Origin: CAWFGW01 sp963849955 | GTDB taxonomy: Bacteria; Bacteroidota; Bacteroidia; Cytophagales; JAAEPT01 | Assembly (NCBI GenBank): GCA_963849955.1 | Contig: CAWKJU010000009.1 | Location: forward strand, 558,001 to 622,000 | Direction of reading: 5' to 3' | DNA: 64,000 nucleotides | Shown here: one piece after another, positions 35,839 to 45,669 of the stretch | How positions within the stretch are numbered: the stretch's first letter is position 1 | Layout: every line of letters starts with the position of its first letter | Made by a program: the position numbers and the translations under genes | The notes under the pieces: model-generated | Databases searched by the model: none | What the model saw: only the letters and a program-made list of their open reading frames with translations | What the model was told of the DNA's origin: nothing

Positions 35839-37296
35839 GTTTTAAGCTTTTTGGTGATCAGTCACCAGAGTAAAGCCTCTTTTGTATTCAGTAAGGAACT
35901 TCAAACTGCTTACAAACATCTTTTTGAACTTAAGACAGTAACTGCACGTCAAGAAATAGAGCAGGTTCTTAAAAAAGATAAGAATAATGGTATAGCTATC
36001 TATTTAGAAAACTATACAGATGTTGTAGAATGTATTATTTCTGGAGAAAAGGCTCGGTATTTATTACTGAAAATAAAAATAGATGAACGCCTCGCTCAAA
36101 TTGATCACATTAAATCAAACTCTCCTTACAAAGACTTTGTCACTTCCGAATTAAAATTACAGCTCGCGTTTACTAAACTCTATTTCCAAGATCGGGTTAG
36201 TGCTTTTTGGACGTTGAGACAAGCTTATAAAATTGCCAAGAAAAACTCAGATAACTTTCCAGATTTTCTCCCAAGCAAAAAAACAGTGGGTTTGTTAGAA
36301 TTGTTGATCGGGTCTGTTCCCGATGAACATAAATGGGTAATCAATAGTGTTGGGCTAAATGGTACGCACCAACATGGGCTTAAATTATTAAATGAAGTAT
36401 TAGAAGGGAATACAATTCAAAAAAAAGAAACTCAAATACTGATTCACTTGACTCAGTTCTACTTACTTCAAAACAGTCCCATTGAACAGCTCAAAGAAGT
36501 GAAAAAACTATATCAGAGCAATAAAGATAACTTGCTAACCGCTTTCATTTACGCTTCCATGCTTCACAAACAAGGTAAAAACGATGAGACTATCAGTGTT
36601 TTAACCCGACTACCGGGTGGTCGAGAATACATCAATTTTTATTACCTAACTGCCATGCTTGGCGATTGCTACCTGTATAAGGGCGAATATAAGTTAGCAC
36701 TTACAAACTATTCCTATTTCTTAAATCATTATCAGGGTCAACATTACCTTAAATCTGTTCACTTTAAAACCTCAATGGCTTATTGGCTGTTAGATGACTA
36801 TGATCAAGCAGAAGAACAGCGATTATTAACCATAGAAAAGGGTGTTGAGTATTTTGATTCGGATAAAAAAGCAATGAAATATGCTAAACAAAATCTTGAC
36901 ATCAATAAAATATTACTTCAAGCACAACTTTATCATGATGGGGGGTATTATGATATAGCGCTATCTTTGCTTAACAAAAACGATGTATCCACCTTTCACA
37001 ACCACAGTGAACAACTCGAGTACTTTTATCGAAAAGGCAGAATATATCAAAAAACAGGCGTGATAGATAAAGCGGTACACTACTACGTAAGTGCAATTAA
37101 CACCACAAAAGATGGTGACAATTTTTATTTTGCTCCAAACGCCTGTTTACAGTTAGGTTATATTTATAGAGATTTGGGAAAGCCTGACAAAGCGATATTT
37201 TACTTTGAAAAAGCCCTTACATACACTGGGCACGAATATAAGAATAGCATTGATAGTCAAGCTAAAACTGCGTTAAGTGATCTTTCAGTAAAATGA
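35809..37296 (+). CDS. Secreted TPR-repeat protein
   Basis: From the ATG at 35809 the 495-residue product starts with a signal peptide (RPFFVLSFLVISHQSKA). It consists mostly of helical tetratricopeptide-like repeats, for example TIQKKETQILIHLTQFYLL, YYLTAMLGDCYLYKGEYKLA, YFYRKGRIYQKTGVIDKAV and ACLQLGYIYRDLGKPDKAI. TPRs bind partner proteins; a periplasmic scaffold role is likely but no partner is indicated. A TTG at 35761 gives 16 more residues and spoils the signal peptide. Its stop overlaps the pabB start (ATGA). The start codon lies inside the terminator hairpin, which is odd. Confidence 0.8.
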   Translation: MVYLVYRPFFVLSFLVISHQSKASFVFSKELQTAYKHLFELKTVTARQEIEQVLKKDKNNGIAIYLENYTDVVECIISGEKARYLLLKIKIDERLAQIDHIKSNSPYKDFVTSELKLQLAFTKLYFQDRVSAFWTLRQAYKIAKKNSDNFPDFLPSKKTVGLLELLIGSVPDEHKWVINSVGLNGTHQHGLKLLNEVLEGNTIQKKETQILIHLTQFYLLQNSPIEQLKEVKKLYQSNKDNLLTAFIYASMLHKQGKNDETISVLTRLPGGREYINFYYLTAMLGDCYLYKGEYKLALTNYSYFLNHYQGQHYLKSVHFKTSMAYWLLDDYDQAEEQRLLTIEKGVEYFDSDKKAMKYAKQNLDINKILLQAQLYHDGGYYDIALSLLNKNDVSTFHNHSEQLEYFYRKGRIYQKTGVIDKAVHYYVSAINTTKDGDNFYFAPNACLQLGYIYRDLGKPDKAIFYFEKALTYTGHEYKNSIDSQAKTALSDLSVK

Positions 37297-38555
37297 GATC
37301 CAAAATCTTCCATATTGAACCACAAATTTGGCTTTCAAAGGCTTTACAGTTCGCAAATCGACACAACAATTTTTGCTACTTAAATCCTAATAATTATGAA
37401 AATGGGTTTGATCATGTGTTAGCCATTAAAGCAAAACGTCAACTGGAATCTAATGACCTTAATATTTTTGAATCGCTAAAAAATTTTCAAAAAAACAGTA
37501 CCTGTCCCATATTTGGCTACTTTTCTTACGATTTAAAAAATCAAGTCGAACAGTTAAGTTCTGAAAACACCAACCATACAGCTTTCCCGGCAATTTCATT
37601 TTTTGAACCTGAAGTAGTTATCCGAATTGTTACCAGCAATGAAGTAATTATTGAAGCACAAGATCCTGACCTCATTTTCAACAACATAGAACAAACTTCT
37701 ATTGAGAAAAATAAGGACCTGCCTCAGCTTAATTTTAGAGCTCGAACAGATAAGAAAAACTATTATTCAAATTTTGAAAGCATAAGAGAACACATCATTA
37801 ACGGAGATATTTACGAATTAAATTATTGTATTGAATTCTATAATAAAAACGCTGATATTGATGTTTTAGAAACTTATCTGACATTAAAAACGATATCCCC
37901 CTCTCCTTTTTCTTCTATTTATAAATCTGGTTCATACGCGGTGATGAGTAGTTCACCCGAACGTTTTATGAAGAAAGAAGGTCATCGTGTAATTTCTCAA
38001 CCGATGAAAGGAACCGCCAAAAGGTCGCAGGACCCTGTGGAAGATATCCGGCTTAAGAATAATTTACTCAACTCCGAAAAAGAACGTTCAGAGAATTTAA
38101 TGATTGTTGACTTAGTTCGGCATGATTTGTCACACCTTGCAGTAAAAGGCAGTGTAAACGTAGAGGAACTTTTTGGTTTATATTCCTTTCCAAAGGTTCA
38201 TCAAATGATTTCAACCATTTCAATGAATGTGGATGAAACTGTTTCTGCAATTGACATTATACGTCATGCATTCCCAATGGGAAGCATGACTGGCGCACCA
38301 AAAATCATGGCAATGAAACTCATTGACCACTATGAAAATTATCAACGTAACATTTTCTCTGGTGCCCTAGGCTACATTACCCCCCATGGAGATTTTGACT
38401 TTAATGTTTTAATTCGTTCATTGTTTTACAACACGTCAACCAACTACCTATCCTTTTCTGCGGGAAGCGCCATCACCTATGATGCAAATGCAGAAGACGA
38501 ATACAACGAGTGCCTGTTAAAGGCCAACTCAATTTCACAATGTTTTAAAAAGTAA
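37293..38555 (+). CDS. pabB: Aminodeoxychorismate synthase component I
   Basis: This 420-residue chorismate-binding enzyme carries QPMKGTAKRSQDP. The Lys in P-x-KGT is the residue that forms the covalent intermediate in PabB, where anthranilate synthase has Ala, so it is assigned to p-aminobenzoate (folate) synthesis rather than to tryptophan. Other motifs are SSSPERFM, MIVDLVRHDLS, FPMGSMTGAPKIMAM and FSAGSAITYDANAEDEY. The N-terminal half is short and divergent. No glutamine amidotransferase (pabA) or lyase (pabC) is adjacent. Its start overlaps the TPR gene stop by four bases. Confidence 0.88.
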   Translation: MRSKIFHIEPQIWLSKALQFANRHNNFCYLNPNNYENGFDHVLAIKAKRQLESNDLNIFESLKNFQKNSTCPIFGYFSYDLKNQVEQLSSENTNHTAFPAISFFEPEVVIRIVTSNEVIIEAQDPDLIFNNIEQTSIEKNKDLPQLNFRARTDKKNYYSNFESIREHIINGDIYELNYCIEFYNKNADIDVLETYLTLKTISPSPFSSIYKSGSYAVMSSSPERFMKKEGHRVISQPMKGTAKRSQDPVEDIRLKNNLLNSEKERSENLMIVDLVRHDLSHLAVKGSVNVEELFGLYSFPKVHQMISTISMNVDETVSAIDIIRHAFPMGSMTGAPKIMAMKLIDHYENYQRNIFSGALGYITPHGDFDFNVLIRSLFYNTSTNYLSFSAGSAITYDANAEDEYNECLLKANSISQCFKK

Positions 38556-38558
38556 CCT

Positions 38559-40484
38559 ATGTTATCCATTAGTAATTTATCCTTCTATTACGGTAGTAGA
38601 GCCATTTATGATGACCTTTCATTTCACGTAAAACCCAAAGATCGCATTGGGTTAATTGGGGCAAATGGTGCTGGTAAATCAACACTTTTAAAACTCATTG
38701 CAGGTAATTACACGCCAGATGGAGGTGATATTTCTAAAGCTAAAGAATGTACTATTGGTTTCTTAAATCAAGATTTACTCTCCTACGAAACGCATGAATC
38801 AATTTTGACGGTAGCAATGCAGGCATTTGAAGTCGAAAATCAATTAATGAGTGAAATCAATAAACTACTTCAAAAAATAGAAACGGATTATTCTGATGAA
38901 CTTATTGAAAAATTAGGCAAAAAACAGGAGCAATTTGCTGCTTTAGATGGCTACTCATTACAATCCAAAGCTGAAGCCATTTTAGAAGGATTAGGATTTA
39001 CAACTGCTGACCTCTCGAAACCTCTACAAACTTTTTCAGGGGGATGGCGCATGCGGGTGATGTTAGCAAAAATACTACTAGCAAACCCAGCTCTTTTATT
39101 ATTGGATGAGCCTACCAACCATTTAGACTTACCTTCTATCGAGTGGATGGAAAATTATTTAAAGAATTATGAAGGTGCCTATATTGTAGTTTCTCATGAT
39201 CAGGAATTCTTAAACAGAACCGTCACCACCATTGCTGAGGTAAGTCAAAGCAATATTGCGATCTATAAGGGTAACTATGACTTTTACCTGACTGAACGTG
39301 AATTACGTCACGAGATTCAACACAATGCGTACATCAATCAGCAAAAGAAAATAAAGGACACTGAGAAATTCATCAACCGGTTTAAAGCAAAAGCTTCCAA
39401 AGCACGACAAGTTCAATCAAAAATTAAAAATCTTGATAAAGTTGAAAAAATAGAAGATGTAGCAGAAGAAAATGCTGTGATTAACTTCAAATTTAACTTC
39501 AATAAACCTTCAGGGAAAATCATTACTGATATAAAAAACGTTTCTAAGGCATATGGTGATAATGTCATCTTAAAAAATGCTTCAGGGATTATTTCTCGGG
39601 GTGACAAAGTCGTATTGATTGGTGCTAATGGAAAAGGAAAATCTACCTTAATGCGTTTAATTGACGGTAGCGAAAGCTATGAAGGAGGCCAGGTAGAAGA
39701 AGGTCACAATGTCATCAAGTCCTTTTATGCCCAACACCAACTGGAGTCACTAACCCCTGAGGCTGAAATTTTAGAAGAGTTAAAACAGAGTGGTTCTGAA
39801 AAAACAGAACTCGAGTTACGAGGGATTTTAGGATCATTTCTATTTTCTGATGATGATGTCTTTAAAAAAATAAAAGTGCTTTCTGGTGGTGAAAAATCCC
39901 GGGTTGCTCTCGCGAAAACTTTGATTTCAGAAGCTAATTTTTTACTGCTGGATGAACCAACCAACCATTTGGATATCCAATCTGTAAATATGTTAATTCA
40001 GGCATTAGATAGCTATGAAGGTTCGTTTGTAGCTATTTCGCACAACCGTTATTTCATTTCCAACATTGCAAATAAAATCTGGTTTATTGAAAACCATGAA
40101 ATCAAGGAATATCCAGGTACCTATAGTGAATACCTTATATGGCAAGAAAAAAGAAAAGCACAACAATCTGCTGCACCTACTGTTACTAAACCTGTAGAAA
40201 AAAAGAAACGTGAATTATCGTTTTCAGAGGAAGACGAAATGAAAAAAGAACTCAAAAAGAAACACGGCCAACTCCAAAAAACAGAAGACGAAATAGCAAA
40301 ACAAACTACAAAAAAGGAACGCATTGAAGACGAAATGAGCAAAGAAAACGTTTACACAAATGTGGAATTGCTACAGGAAAAAACAACACATTTGGAAGAA
40401 ATTAACGAATCAATCGAACGACTTAATGCTGATTGGGAGGCCATAGCTATTGCGATTGAAGAAATTGAAATAAAACTCGGATGA
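38559..40484 (+). CDS. ABC-F family ATPase
   Basis: The 641-residue protein has two ABC domains, with Walker A GANGAGKST and GANGKGKST, signatures FSGGWRMR and LSGGEKSR, and Walker B LLLLDEPTNHLDLP and LLLDEPTNHLDIQ. There are no membrane segments. A linker (about residues 240-305) and a C-terminal coiled coil (about 550-640, KKHGQLQKTEDEIAKQ) match the Uup type. ABC-F proteins act on the ribosome; the exact role or antibiotic-protection function cannot be told. It follows pabB by three bases and overlaps the T9SS plug gene by four bases. Confidence 0.93.
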   Translation: MLSISNLSFYYGSRAIYDDLSFHVKPKDRIGLIGANGAGKSTLLKLIAGNYTPDGGDISKAKECTIGFLNQDLLSYETHESILTVAMQAFEVENQLMSEINKLLQKIETDYSDELIEKLGKKQEQFAALDGYSLQSKAEAILEGLGFTTADLSKPLQTFSGGWRMRVMLAKILLANPALLLLDEPTNHLDLPSIEWMENYLKNYEGAYIVVSHDQEFLNRTVTTIAEVSQSNIAIYKGNYDFYLTERELRHEIQHNAYINQQKKIKDTEKFINRFKAKASKARQVQSKIKNLDKVEKIEDVAEENAVINFKFNFNKPSGKIITDIKNVSKAYGDNVILKNASGIISRGDKVVLIGANGKGKSTLMRLIDGSESYEGGQVEEGHNVIKSFYAQHQLESLTPEAEILEELKQSGSEKTELELRGILGSFLFSDDDVFKKIKVLSGGEKSRVALAKTLISEANFLLLDEPTNHLDIQSVNMLIQALDSYEGSFVAISHNRYFISNIANKIWFIENHEIKEYPGTYSEYLIWQEKRKAQQSAAPTVTKPVEKKKRELSFSEEDEMKKELKKKHGQLQKTEDEIAKQTTKKERIEDEMSKENVYTNVELLQEKTTHLEEINESIERLNADWEAIAIAIEEIEIKLG

Positions 40485-41746
40485 GAAGCACACAAACTAT
40501 CTTTTACTTTTTTATCGCCTCCTTGTGTATAGGGCAAGTTTACGAAGGTCCTTACATCGACATGACCTATCATCCAGATGTAAGAACAGTACAGCTCTAT
40601 CCTTCTTCAGGGGGAATAAATGACGTCATCCAATCACCAGTGATACCTTTGAGAGGAAACACTCCACTTGTGCTTGATTTCGATATACTTGATCAAGAAC
40701 CGTACGATTTAGCTGCTAAAGTTTTATACTTAAGTCACAAATGGGTACCCACAATGAGAATTGAAAATGAATATTTAGATACCTATAATGAGTTTTTTTT
40801 GCGTGACTTCACGCCTTCATTTGTTGGAAAAGTTCCTTATGTCCATTACCATTTCAAACTCCCAAAGGTGAAACTAAGTGGTAATTATTTATTAATTGTT
40901 TATAGAAAAAACAACCCAGAAGAGGTGTTTCTTACTAAACGATTTATGGTTTATGAAGATGTATTAAACATTACTCACGAACCTACAATTTTTAATGGTA
41001 CGCCCAACGGAAAATTTCAAAACATCAGCTTCACCGTAAATTACGATAACACCTCAATATATAATCCTGCACAAAATATTTATACGGTAATTAGAAAAAA
41101 CAACCGTTGGGACCGCGAACTTACTGGCGTTAAACCTACTTTTTATAACGAAGGTCTAAAAACAATGGATTTTAGTTTAACAGAAGATAAATATCAGTTT
41201 CTAGGTGGCAATGAATATCGGGTATTTGACTTACGAAGTACGTTTACAACAGGAATGAACATTGCACACATTGACGACACCTCGGATATCAACGAAGCCA
41301 CGCTCGTACAAGACGAACCAAGAGTCAATCAACCTAAATTTTTAAATGACATCAATGGTAGTTATGTTATTGATCATTATGAATATGGCAACGGGATGAC
41401 TGATTCTGATTATCTATTTACTTATTTCGTACTGAACTACCCCAATAAAATTGATGGCGATGTGTACGTATTTGGCGCGTTGTCTGAATGGAAACTAAAA
41501 AAGTCTTTTAAAATGATTTATTCAGAGGAAAATAAATTCTATTACGCACGCCCACTTATTAAACAAGGGTATTATAACTACGAATATGTGGTTTCAAGAG
41601 AAAAAAATAAAGTTGATGCAACTTACATTGAAGGAAGCTTTAATTTAACAGAAAACCAATATGAAGTTTTTATGTATTTAAACGAACCTGGCACTCAAAA
41701 CGAACGACTGATTGGGTACAAGTCGATTACAATTAACCCTAAATAA
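40481..41746 (+). CDS. Type IX secretion system plug protein (DUF5103)
   Basis: The 421-residue secreted protein (signal peptide about 1-19, FYFFIASLCIGQ) is rich in beta strands and aromatic residues and matches the DUF5103/T9SS plug family: VRTVQLYPSSGGINDVIQSP, LDFDILDQEPYDLAAKVLYL, PYVHYHFKLPK, LSGNYLLIVYR, and YYNYEYVVSREKNK. The plug is known to close the SprA translocon when no substrate or PorV partner is bound. Its presence supports a working type IX system. It overlaps the ABC-F gene by four bases and meets the next, convergent gene two bases later. Confidence 0.88.
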   Translation: MRSTQTIFYFFIASLCIGQVYEGPYIDMTYHPDVRTVQLYPSSGGINDVIQSPVIPLRGNTPLVLDFDILDQEPYDLAAKVLYLSHKWVPTMRIENEYLDTYNEFFLRDFTPSFVGKVPYVHYHFKLPKVKLSGNYLLIVYRKNNPEEVFLTKRFMVYEDVLNITHEPTIFNGTPNGKFQNISFTVNYDNTSIYNPAQNIYTVIRKNNRWDRELTGVKPTFYNEGLKTMDFSLTEDKYQFLGGNEYRVFDLRSTFTTGMNIAHIDDTSDINEATLVQDEPRVNQPKFLNDINGSYVIDHYEYGNGMTDSDYLFTYFVLNYPNKIDGDVYVFGALSEWKLKKSFKMIYSEENKFYYARPLIKQGYYNYEYVVSREKNKVDATYIEGSFNLTENQYEVFMYLNEPGTQNERLIGYKSITINPK

Positions 41747-41747
41747 T

Positions 41748-43277
41748 CTAATCAAATTTAATTCGAGCCAACATATACGAAGTCCAGCGATCAGCATACA
41801 TAATCAACTCGCTTTCTGATGATTGGAGATGAAATTTAGGCTTCATTACGCACTTATTTTCTTTTGTATTAAACAACACACTTCTTGTCATTTCGCCATT
41901 TTCACTAAGTGTAACTAATGTGGTGACTGCTTTTTTAGGAGTAGACATGTTTTTATACTTTAGCGGATCAGTGATGTTTAGGTTAGCAACATTATCATTA
42001 AATATAAAGAACAACTTATCGCCAGCAACCGCCATGGCGTAACCAGACATAGATCCCCCATCATTAACAGTGTGTTGCCGTTTAGGTACCTTGGTCCACC
42101 AAATCACTTTGCCTTCAGGATCAAAGTTAACCACTACAATATCATCATAATTATAATGATTTGTACATCGCGTATTTCCGTTTTGATCAGTAAAACATGT
42201 CTGATAATATCTATAATATTCTGACACCATAATAATACCACCATCGTCCTTAGGAACGATTTTGTCTACAAAATAATTTGTAAGTTCCTTCCCCTTTTCT
42301 GCTCTTCGTTCACTCATAAAAAGTTCTAAGAATTCTTGTGAAAACTCAGTAACAGTTTGCTTTACTACTTTTTGTTTGGCCACCCCTATTTTCACAAAAA
42401 ACACTCCTTTCATACCATTCATTCCTTTATCAGAATAAAACCCTGATAACAACAAATCACCTGAAGTATTCACTTTCATTTTGATTTCTGAAAGGTAGTC
42501 TTGCCCCATGTCAATCTCATACTCCTTCAGTTCATCGTTCGCAGTAAAGTAGGATAATACACGGTATTCATAATTAGACTTACCTCGTTCTCTTTCTTCC
42601 GACTTCAATTCAACACTAGCTAATAGATGTATGTTACCTTTGGAGTCAAGGGTATAGTCTTTTACTGAAAAATCCTTATCCAGATAAGGTAATGTCAAAA
42701 CAATTTTTTGCTTTAACTTGAAATTTAAATCATAAACCAAAAAATTAAATTTTTCATTTTCTGTTTTTTCATATGCAGGGCTCTCAAAAACCAAAAAAGT
42801 TTTCCCGCCTGAACCAGAGGAGGTATCTACATCAAAAGTTCCGGCAGACCTTCTGCTTTTCACTTCCAATTTTCCCAACTCAACCATACTATTATCCAGC
42901 TTTCCCTCTTTGGTTAAGGTGGTTGCTAAAAGTGATACTTCGTCATTTTTTTTGTCTAAAAAGTTTAGAAAAGCATAGAGCTTTCCATCAATCAAAAATA
43001 GCTTGTGATAAGTTAAATCGTCATTCGGTTTAATAATTGGATGAGATGATTTAATATTCATTTTAGAATCATAAATCTCTATAAACATCCCCCCATTTCT
43101 ACCCCGCTCGTATCGTGTAAAATAAATTTCATCATCATATTGGCCAAGCATTTCATTTAAAGATGTTTTTGGTGGATCTTTAAGTACAGGTCCAAAAGTT
43201 ACTTCTACATTTTGAGCTAATAGCGAAGTAGTGACTATAAATAAAATCCCAATAGTTAGTTTAAAAGCCGGGTTCAT
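41748..43277 (-). CDS. Secreted protein of unknown function (possible propeller)
   Basis: I do not recognise this family. From the ATG at 43277 (MNPAFKLTIGILFIVTTSLLAQ, a signal peptide) it is 509 residues. Repeated short strands (EIYFTRYERGRNG, YHKLFLIDGKLYAFLNF, NIHLLASVEL, MKGVFFVKIG) and evenly spaced segments suggest a beta propeller. A Cys pair lies in QTCFTDQNGNTRCTNH. It could be a periplasmic or surface protein. An upstream in-frame start at 43325 is less suitable as it buries the signal peptide. The gene is divergent from the next, separated by 46 bases. Confidence 0.72.
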   Translation of the reverse strand: MNPAFKLTIGILFIVTTSLLAQNVEVTFGPVLKDPPKTSLNEMLGQYDDEIYFTRYERGRNGGMFIEIYDSKMNIKSSHPIIKPNDDLTYHKLFLIDGKLYAFLNFLDKKNDEVSLLATTLTKEGKLDNSMVELGKLEVKSRRSAGTFDVDTSSGSGGKTFLVFESPAYEKTENEKFNFLVYDLNFKLKQKIVLTLPYLDKDFSVKDYTLDSKGNIHLLASVELKSEERERGKSNYEYRVLSYFTANDELKEYEIDMGQDYLSEIKMKVNTSGDLLLSGFYSDKGMNGMKGVFFVKIGVAKQKVVKQTVTEFSQEFLELFMSERRAEKGKELTNYFVDKIVPKDDGGIIMVSEYYRYYQTCFTDQNGNTRCTNHYNYDDIVVVNFDPEGKVIWWTKVPKRQHTVNDGGSMSGYAMAVAGDKLFFIFNDNVANLNITDPLKYKNMSTPKKAVTTLVTLSENGEMTRSVLFNTKENKCVMKPKFHLQSSESELIMYADRWTSYMLARIKFD

Positions 43278-43323
43278 ATTAGTTTTGATTAAATTTTGAC
43301 TCTGCATAAATAAACAATTATCC

Positions 43324-44052
43324 ATGAATAAAATAGTAACACTTCTTTTTTTATCAGCATGTCATATCGTTTTTTCGCAAGTTGTCAAAACTAGTGATAG
43401 TCCACAGTCATCTGATCAACCCAAAGTTATTGTCTTTAAACCTGATAGCGGGACTAGTACTAAACACTATACTCCAGAATTTAGACATATGATTAAAATA
43501 AGTCCACTGATGTATTTTAACGGTGACTTTCCTCTATTCTATGAATTACGATTAGGTAATAATACCAGTATTGAAGTTGCATTTGGCATTACACATAAAG
43601 ACCATATCAATGAGTTATACGATGAAATGAACGATAACAGCTCTAGCCTATCTTTTGATTCCGATGAAACCATTGAAAACAAATTTGGAGAAAGTTTAAG
43701 AATGGCTTTTAAATATTGGCCTTCCAAGTATGGTGCATTAGATGAAGGGTATTATTTCTCACCAGAATTTTTATATCGGAATTATAAATCAACTTATATG
43801 ATAGAGGATTATACCTATAATAATACCGTGACGGAATTTTATGATAAAGAACGAGTAGTGAAAGAATTTAGGATGATAGCTGGATGGGTTTATTATCTCG
43901 ATGACAATGTGTTTTTCGAATATTTTGTTGGTGTTGGCCTCGCTAATATAAACACTAAATATTATGTTGCGAATTCTAGTAAAATAGAATTTTCAGAAAA
44001 TAAAAGTCGACCTAATTATATTTTTGGAGTAAAAATAGGGTTTTCTATCTAA
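43324..44052 (+). CDS. Putative outer-membrane beta-barrel protein
   Basis: The 242-residue product has a signal peptide (about 1-18) and then amphipathic strands such as MIKISPLMYFNGDFPLFYEL, SLRMAFKYWP, YYFSPEFLYRNY, REFRMIAGWVYYL-like segments and a terminal strand NYIFGVKIGFSI ending in an aromatic/hydrophobic residue, as in small outer-membrane barrels (DUF3575-like). No enzymatic motif is seen. It is convergent with the SiaB/SiaC operon. The promoter region is shared with the divergent secreted protein. Confidence 0.68.
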   Translation: MNKIVTLLFLSACHIVFSQVVKTSDSPQSSDQPKVIVFKPDSGTSTKHYTPEFRHMIKISPLMYFNGDFPLFYELRLGNNTSIEVAFGITHKDHINELYDEMNDNSSSLSFDSDETIENKFGESLRMAFKYWPSKYGALDEGYYFSPEFLYRNYKSTYMIEDYTYNNTVTEFYDKERVVKEFRMIAGWVYYLDDNVFFEYFVGVGLANINTKYYVANSSKIEFSENKSRPNYIFGVKIGFSI

Positions 44053-44055
44053 TTA

Positions 44056-44628
44056 TTACGATTCTAAAATTTCCCGAGGAATTCCACTAAACGATGATTT
44101 TTGTTGTTCAGCTTCACGTTGTTGTTTAATTTCAGCCTCAGCTTGTTTTAATAACACCTTCTCTACTACCATTTCAATTGGTTTTAACAATAGAGCAAGA
44201 ATTGCTTTTGACCCCAATTGAACACTTAAGATGGTCCAGTAACCATTAAAGTTTGTTAGAGCGTATTCATCAATGTGTGGTTCAACACCCCATTCGGCAA
44301 GCAAGAAAACAATTATAAAAATGACCAGAGTGATGGTAGTTGCTTTTCTACCCACCTTAGCTCTGGTTAATGAATCCAGTGTATCTTGAAGTTCAACGTT
44401 TTTTTGTTCTAAATCTTCATTGGACTTATTAATCTTCTTTTGAAGTCGATCACTAACTTTTGTGATTAACTTACTTTGATCTAAAAGTTCTTCGTAAGAA
44501 TTGCATAAGCTAATTAACTCCGCTTTAATTTCGGAATCAGTAACCCCTTCTTTACCAAGAACTTCCTGGGATTTTCTAAGTACAGACGCTTCTTGAGAAA
44601 ATAAATTTTTCTTACGAGAGCTTTCCAT
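44056..44628 (-). CDS. Coiled-coil membrane protein of a SiaB/SiaC operon
   Basis: The 190-residue protein has an N-terminal cytoplasmic helical part with a coiled coil (LITKVSDRLQKKINKSNEDL, about 55-90), then two membrane helices (TLVIFIIVFLLAEW near 99 and the segment around ILALLLKPIEMVV near 143), and a helical Gln/Glu-rich tail. I recognise no family. It is the third gene after siaB and siaC with a gap of nine bases, so it likely acts with them. A membrane-anchored sensor or effector taking the place of SiaA or SiaD is possible but unproven. Confidence 0.72.
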   Translation of the reverse strand: MESSRKKNLFSQEASVLRKSQEVLGKEGVTDSEIKAELISLCNSYEELLDQSKLITKVSDRLQKKINKSNEDLEQKNVELQDTLDSLTRAKVGRKATTITLVIFIIVFLLAEWGVEPHIDEYALTNFNGYWTILSVQLGSKAILALLLKPIEMVVEKVLLKQAEAEIKQQREAEQQKSSFSGIPREILES

Positions 44629-44637
44629 TAAATTGAA

Positions 44638-45009
44638 TTATAATGCAATTAAATCAAAAGGAGATTCTAGCAAATCACCATAATCTTCACCTGCTTCTTT
44701 CATATCCTCATCATTCTCACTATAATACCATTTAACCAGTACATCTAACCCTCTAACTTCAAGCTTGTCTATTTTTTTTAAAATATCAAGGATGCATTTT
44801 GAAGAGCTTGTGTTGAAATAATCGAGTTTTACTTCAAACACAGTTTTGTCAGCAGGATTAGTAAGGTATTCGTCTAACCACTCGTAAACCGGCTGATAGA
44901 ACTCTAATGAATTTTCGGGTATAGATCTTCCACTTAATTCAAGTTTCCCTGATGCATCTAATGAAACATAGGGTGTTAGGTTTGTCGGTTCAATTCTCAG
45001 TATTTCCAT
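44638..45009 (-). CDS. siaC: SiaC-family regulatory phosphoprotein (DUF1987)
   Basis: The 123-residue protein matches the DUF1987 family by its opening IEPTNLTPYVSLDASGKL, LELSGRSIPENSLEFYQPV and the phospho-site region FNTSSSKCILDILKKID. In Pseudomonas the homologue SiaC is an anti-anti-sigma-like (STAS fold) switch, phosphorylated by SiaB at a Thr in this region and dephosphorylated by SiaA. The Thr/Ser cluster is intact here. The gene follows siaB after 14 bases. Confidence 0.85.
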   Translation of the reverse strand: MEILRIEPTNLTPYVSLDASGKLELSGRSIPENSLEFYQPVYEWLDEYLTNPADKTVFEVKLDYFNTSSSKCILDILKKIDKLEVRGLDVLVKWYYSENDEDMKEAGEDYGDLLESPFDLIAL

Positions 45010-45023
45010 CTTCTCAACCTTTT

Positions 45024-45575
45024 TTAATTCTCCTTAGGTATTTTTATATTAAACTCAAAGAATGAATATTCTTTATTAATCTTATGAAATTTAAACTCCA
45101 TCTTAGAGCCTGATTTACGGCTTATATCAATAAAACCTAAACCACCCCCGCCTTTTTTAGAAAACGTCTCATTATTTAACACTTCCTTATATAAGTCTCT
45201 TAATGATTTTTCGTCTTTCGCATTAATTTCATTTAGCCATTGTTCCAATTTCGGGATAGCATGATTCATAATGTAATTACCTGTAGATACTTGATAAGCT
45301 TTTTTATCAAAGCTTAAGGACATAATAGCCATTTTACCTTGATCTATCGCAGCTAAATCTTTTCCGGTTTCAATATGGTGACAAAGGTTTTGGTAGGCTT
45401 CAACTAATACATTAAAGACTTTTTTTCTGGTTTTTAAAACAGGTTCAATTGCATCGAGTCTCGTTTCAACATTGTCAAGCATAGCTTTGACAAGCTCAAA
45501 AGATACCTCTCCGCGAAAAGACAAAATCACATTGTCTTTTTGAAAAGTTTGAAATTGTTTAAAAACGTCTATCAT
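45024..45575 (-). CDS. siaB: SiaB-family protein kinase (DUF6272)
   Basis: A 183-residue GHKL-like kinase. Its ATP-binding features are VLVEAYQNLCHHIE (the N-box-like helix), GNYIMNHAIPKLEQW and the Gly-rich FSKKGGGGLGFIDISRKSG. In the known system SiaB phosphorylates SiaC. The frame extends to a TTG at 45635, but an ATG at 45575 has an excellent Shine-Dalgarno (AAGGAGG five bases before), so it is chosen. Neither the SiaA phosphatase nor the SiaD diguanylate cyclase is adjacent. Confidence 0.85.
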   Translation of the reverse strand: MIDVFKQFQTFQKDNVILSFRGEVSFELVKAMLDNVETRLDAIEPVLKTRKKVFNVLVEAYQNLCHHIETGKDLAAIDQGKMAIMSLSFDKKAYQVSTGNYIMNHAIPKLEQWLNEINAKDEKSLRDLYKEVLNNETFSKKGGGGLGFIDISRKSGSKMEFKFHKINKEYSFFEFNIKIPKEN

Positions 45576-45669
45576 CAGCCTCCTTCTCCATGGCAAATTA
45601 CTCTTACCACTAAAGTTAATAATTTTTTCTAACAAGCAAATAGTACGGGTTTATACCTATATAGTTGCG

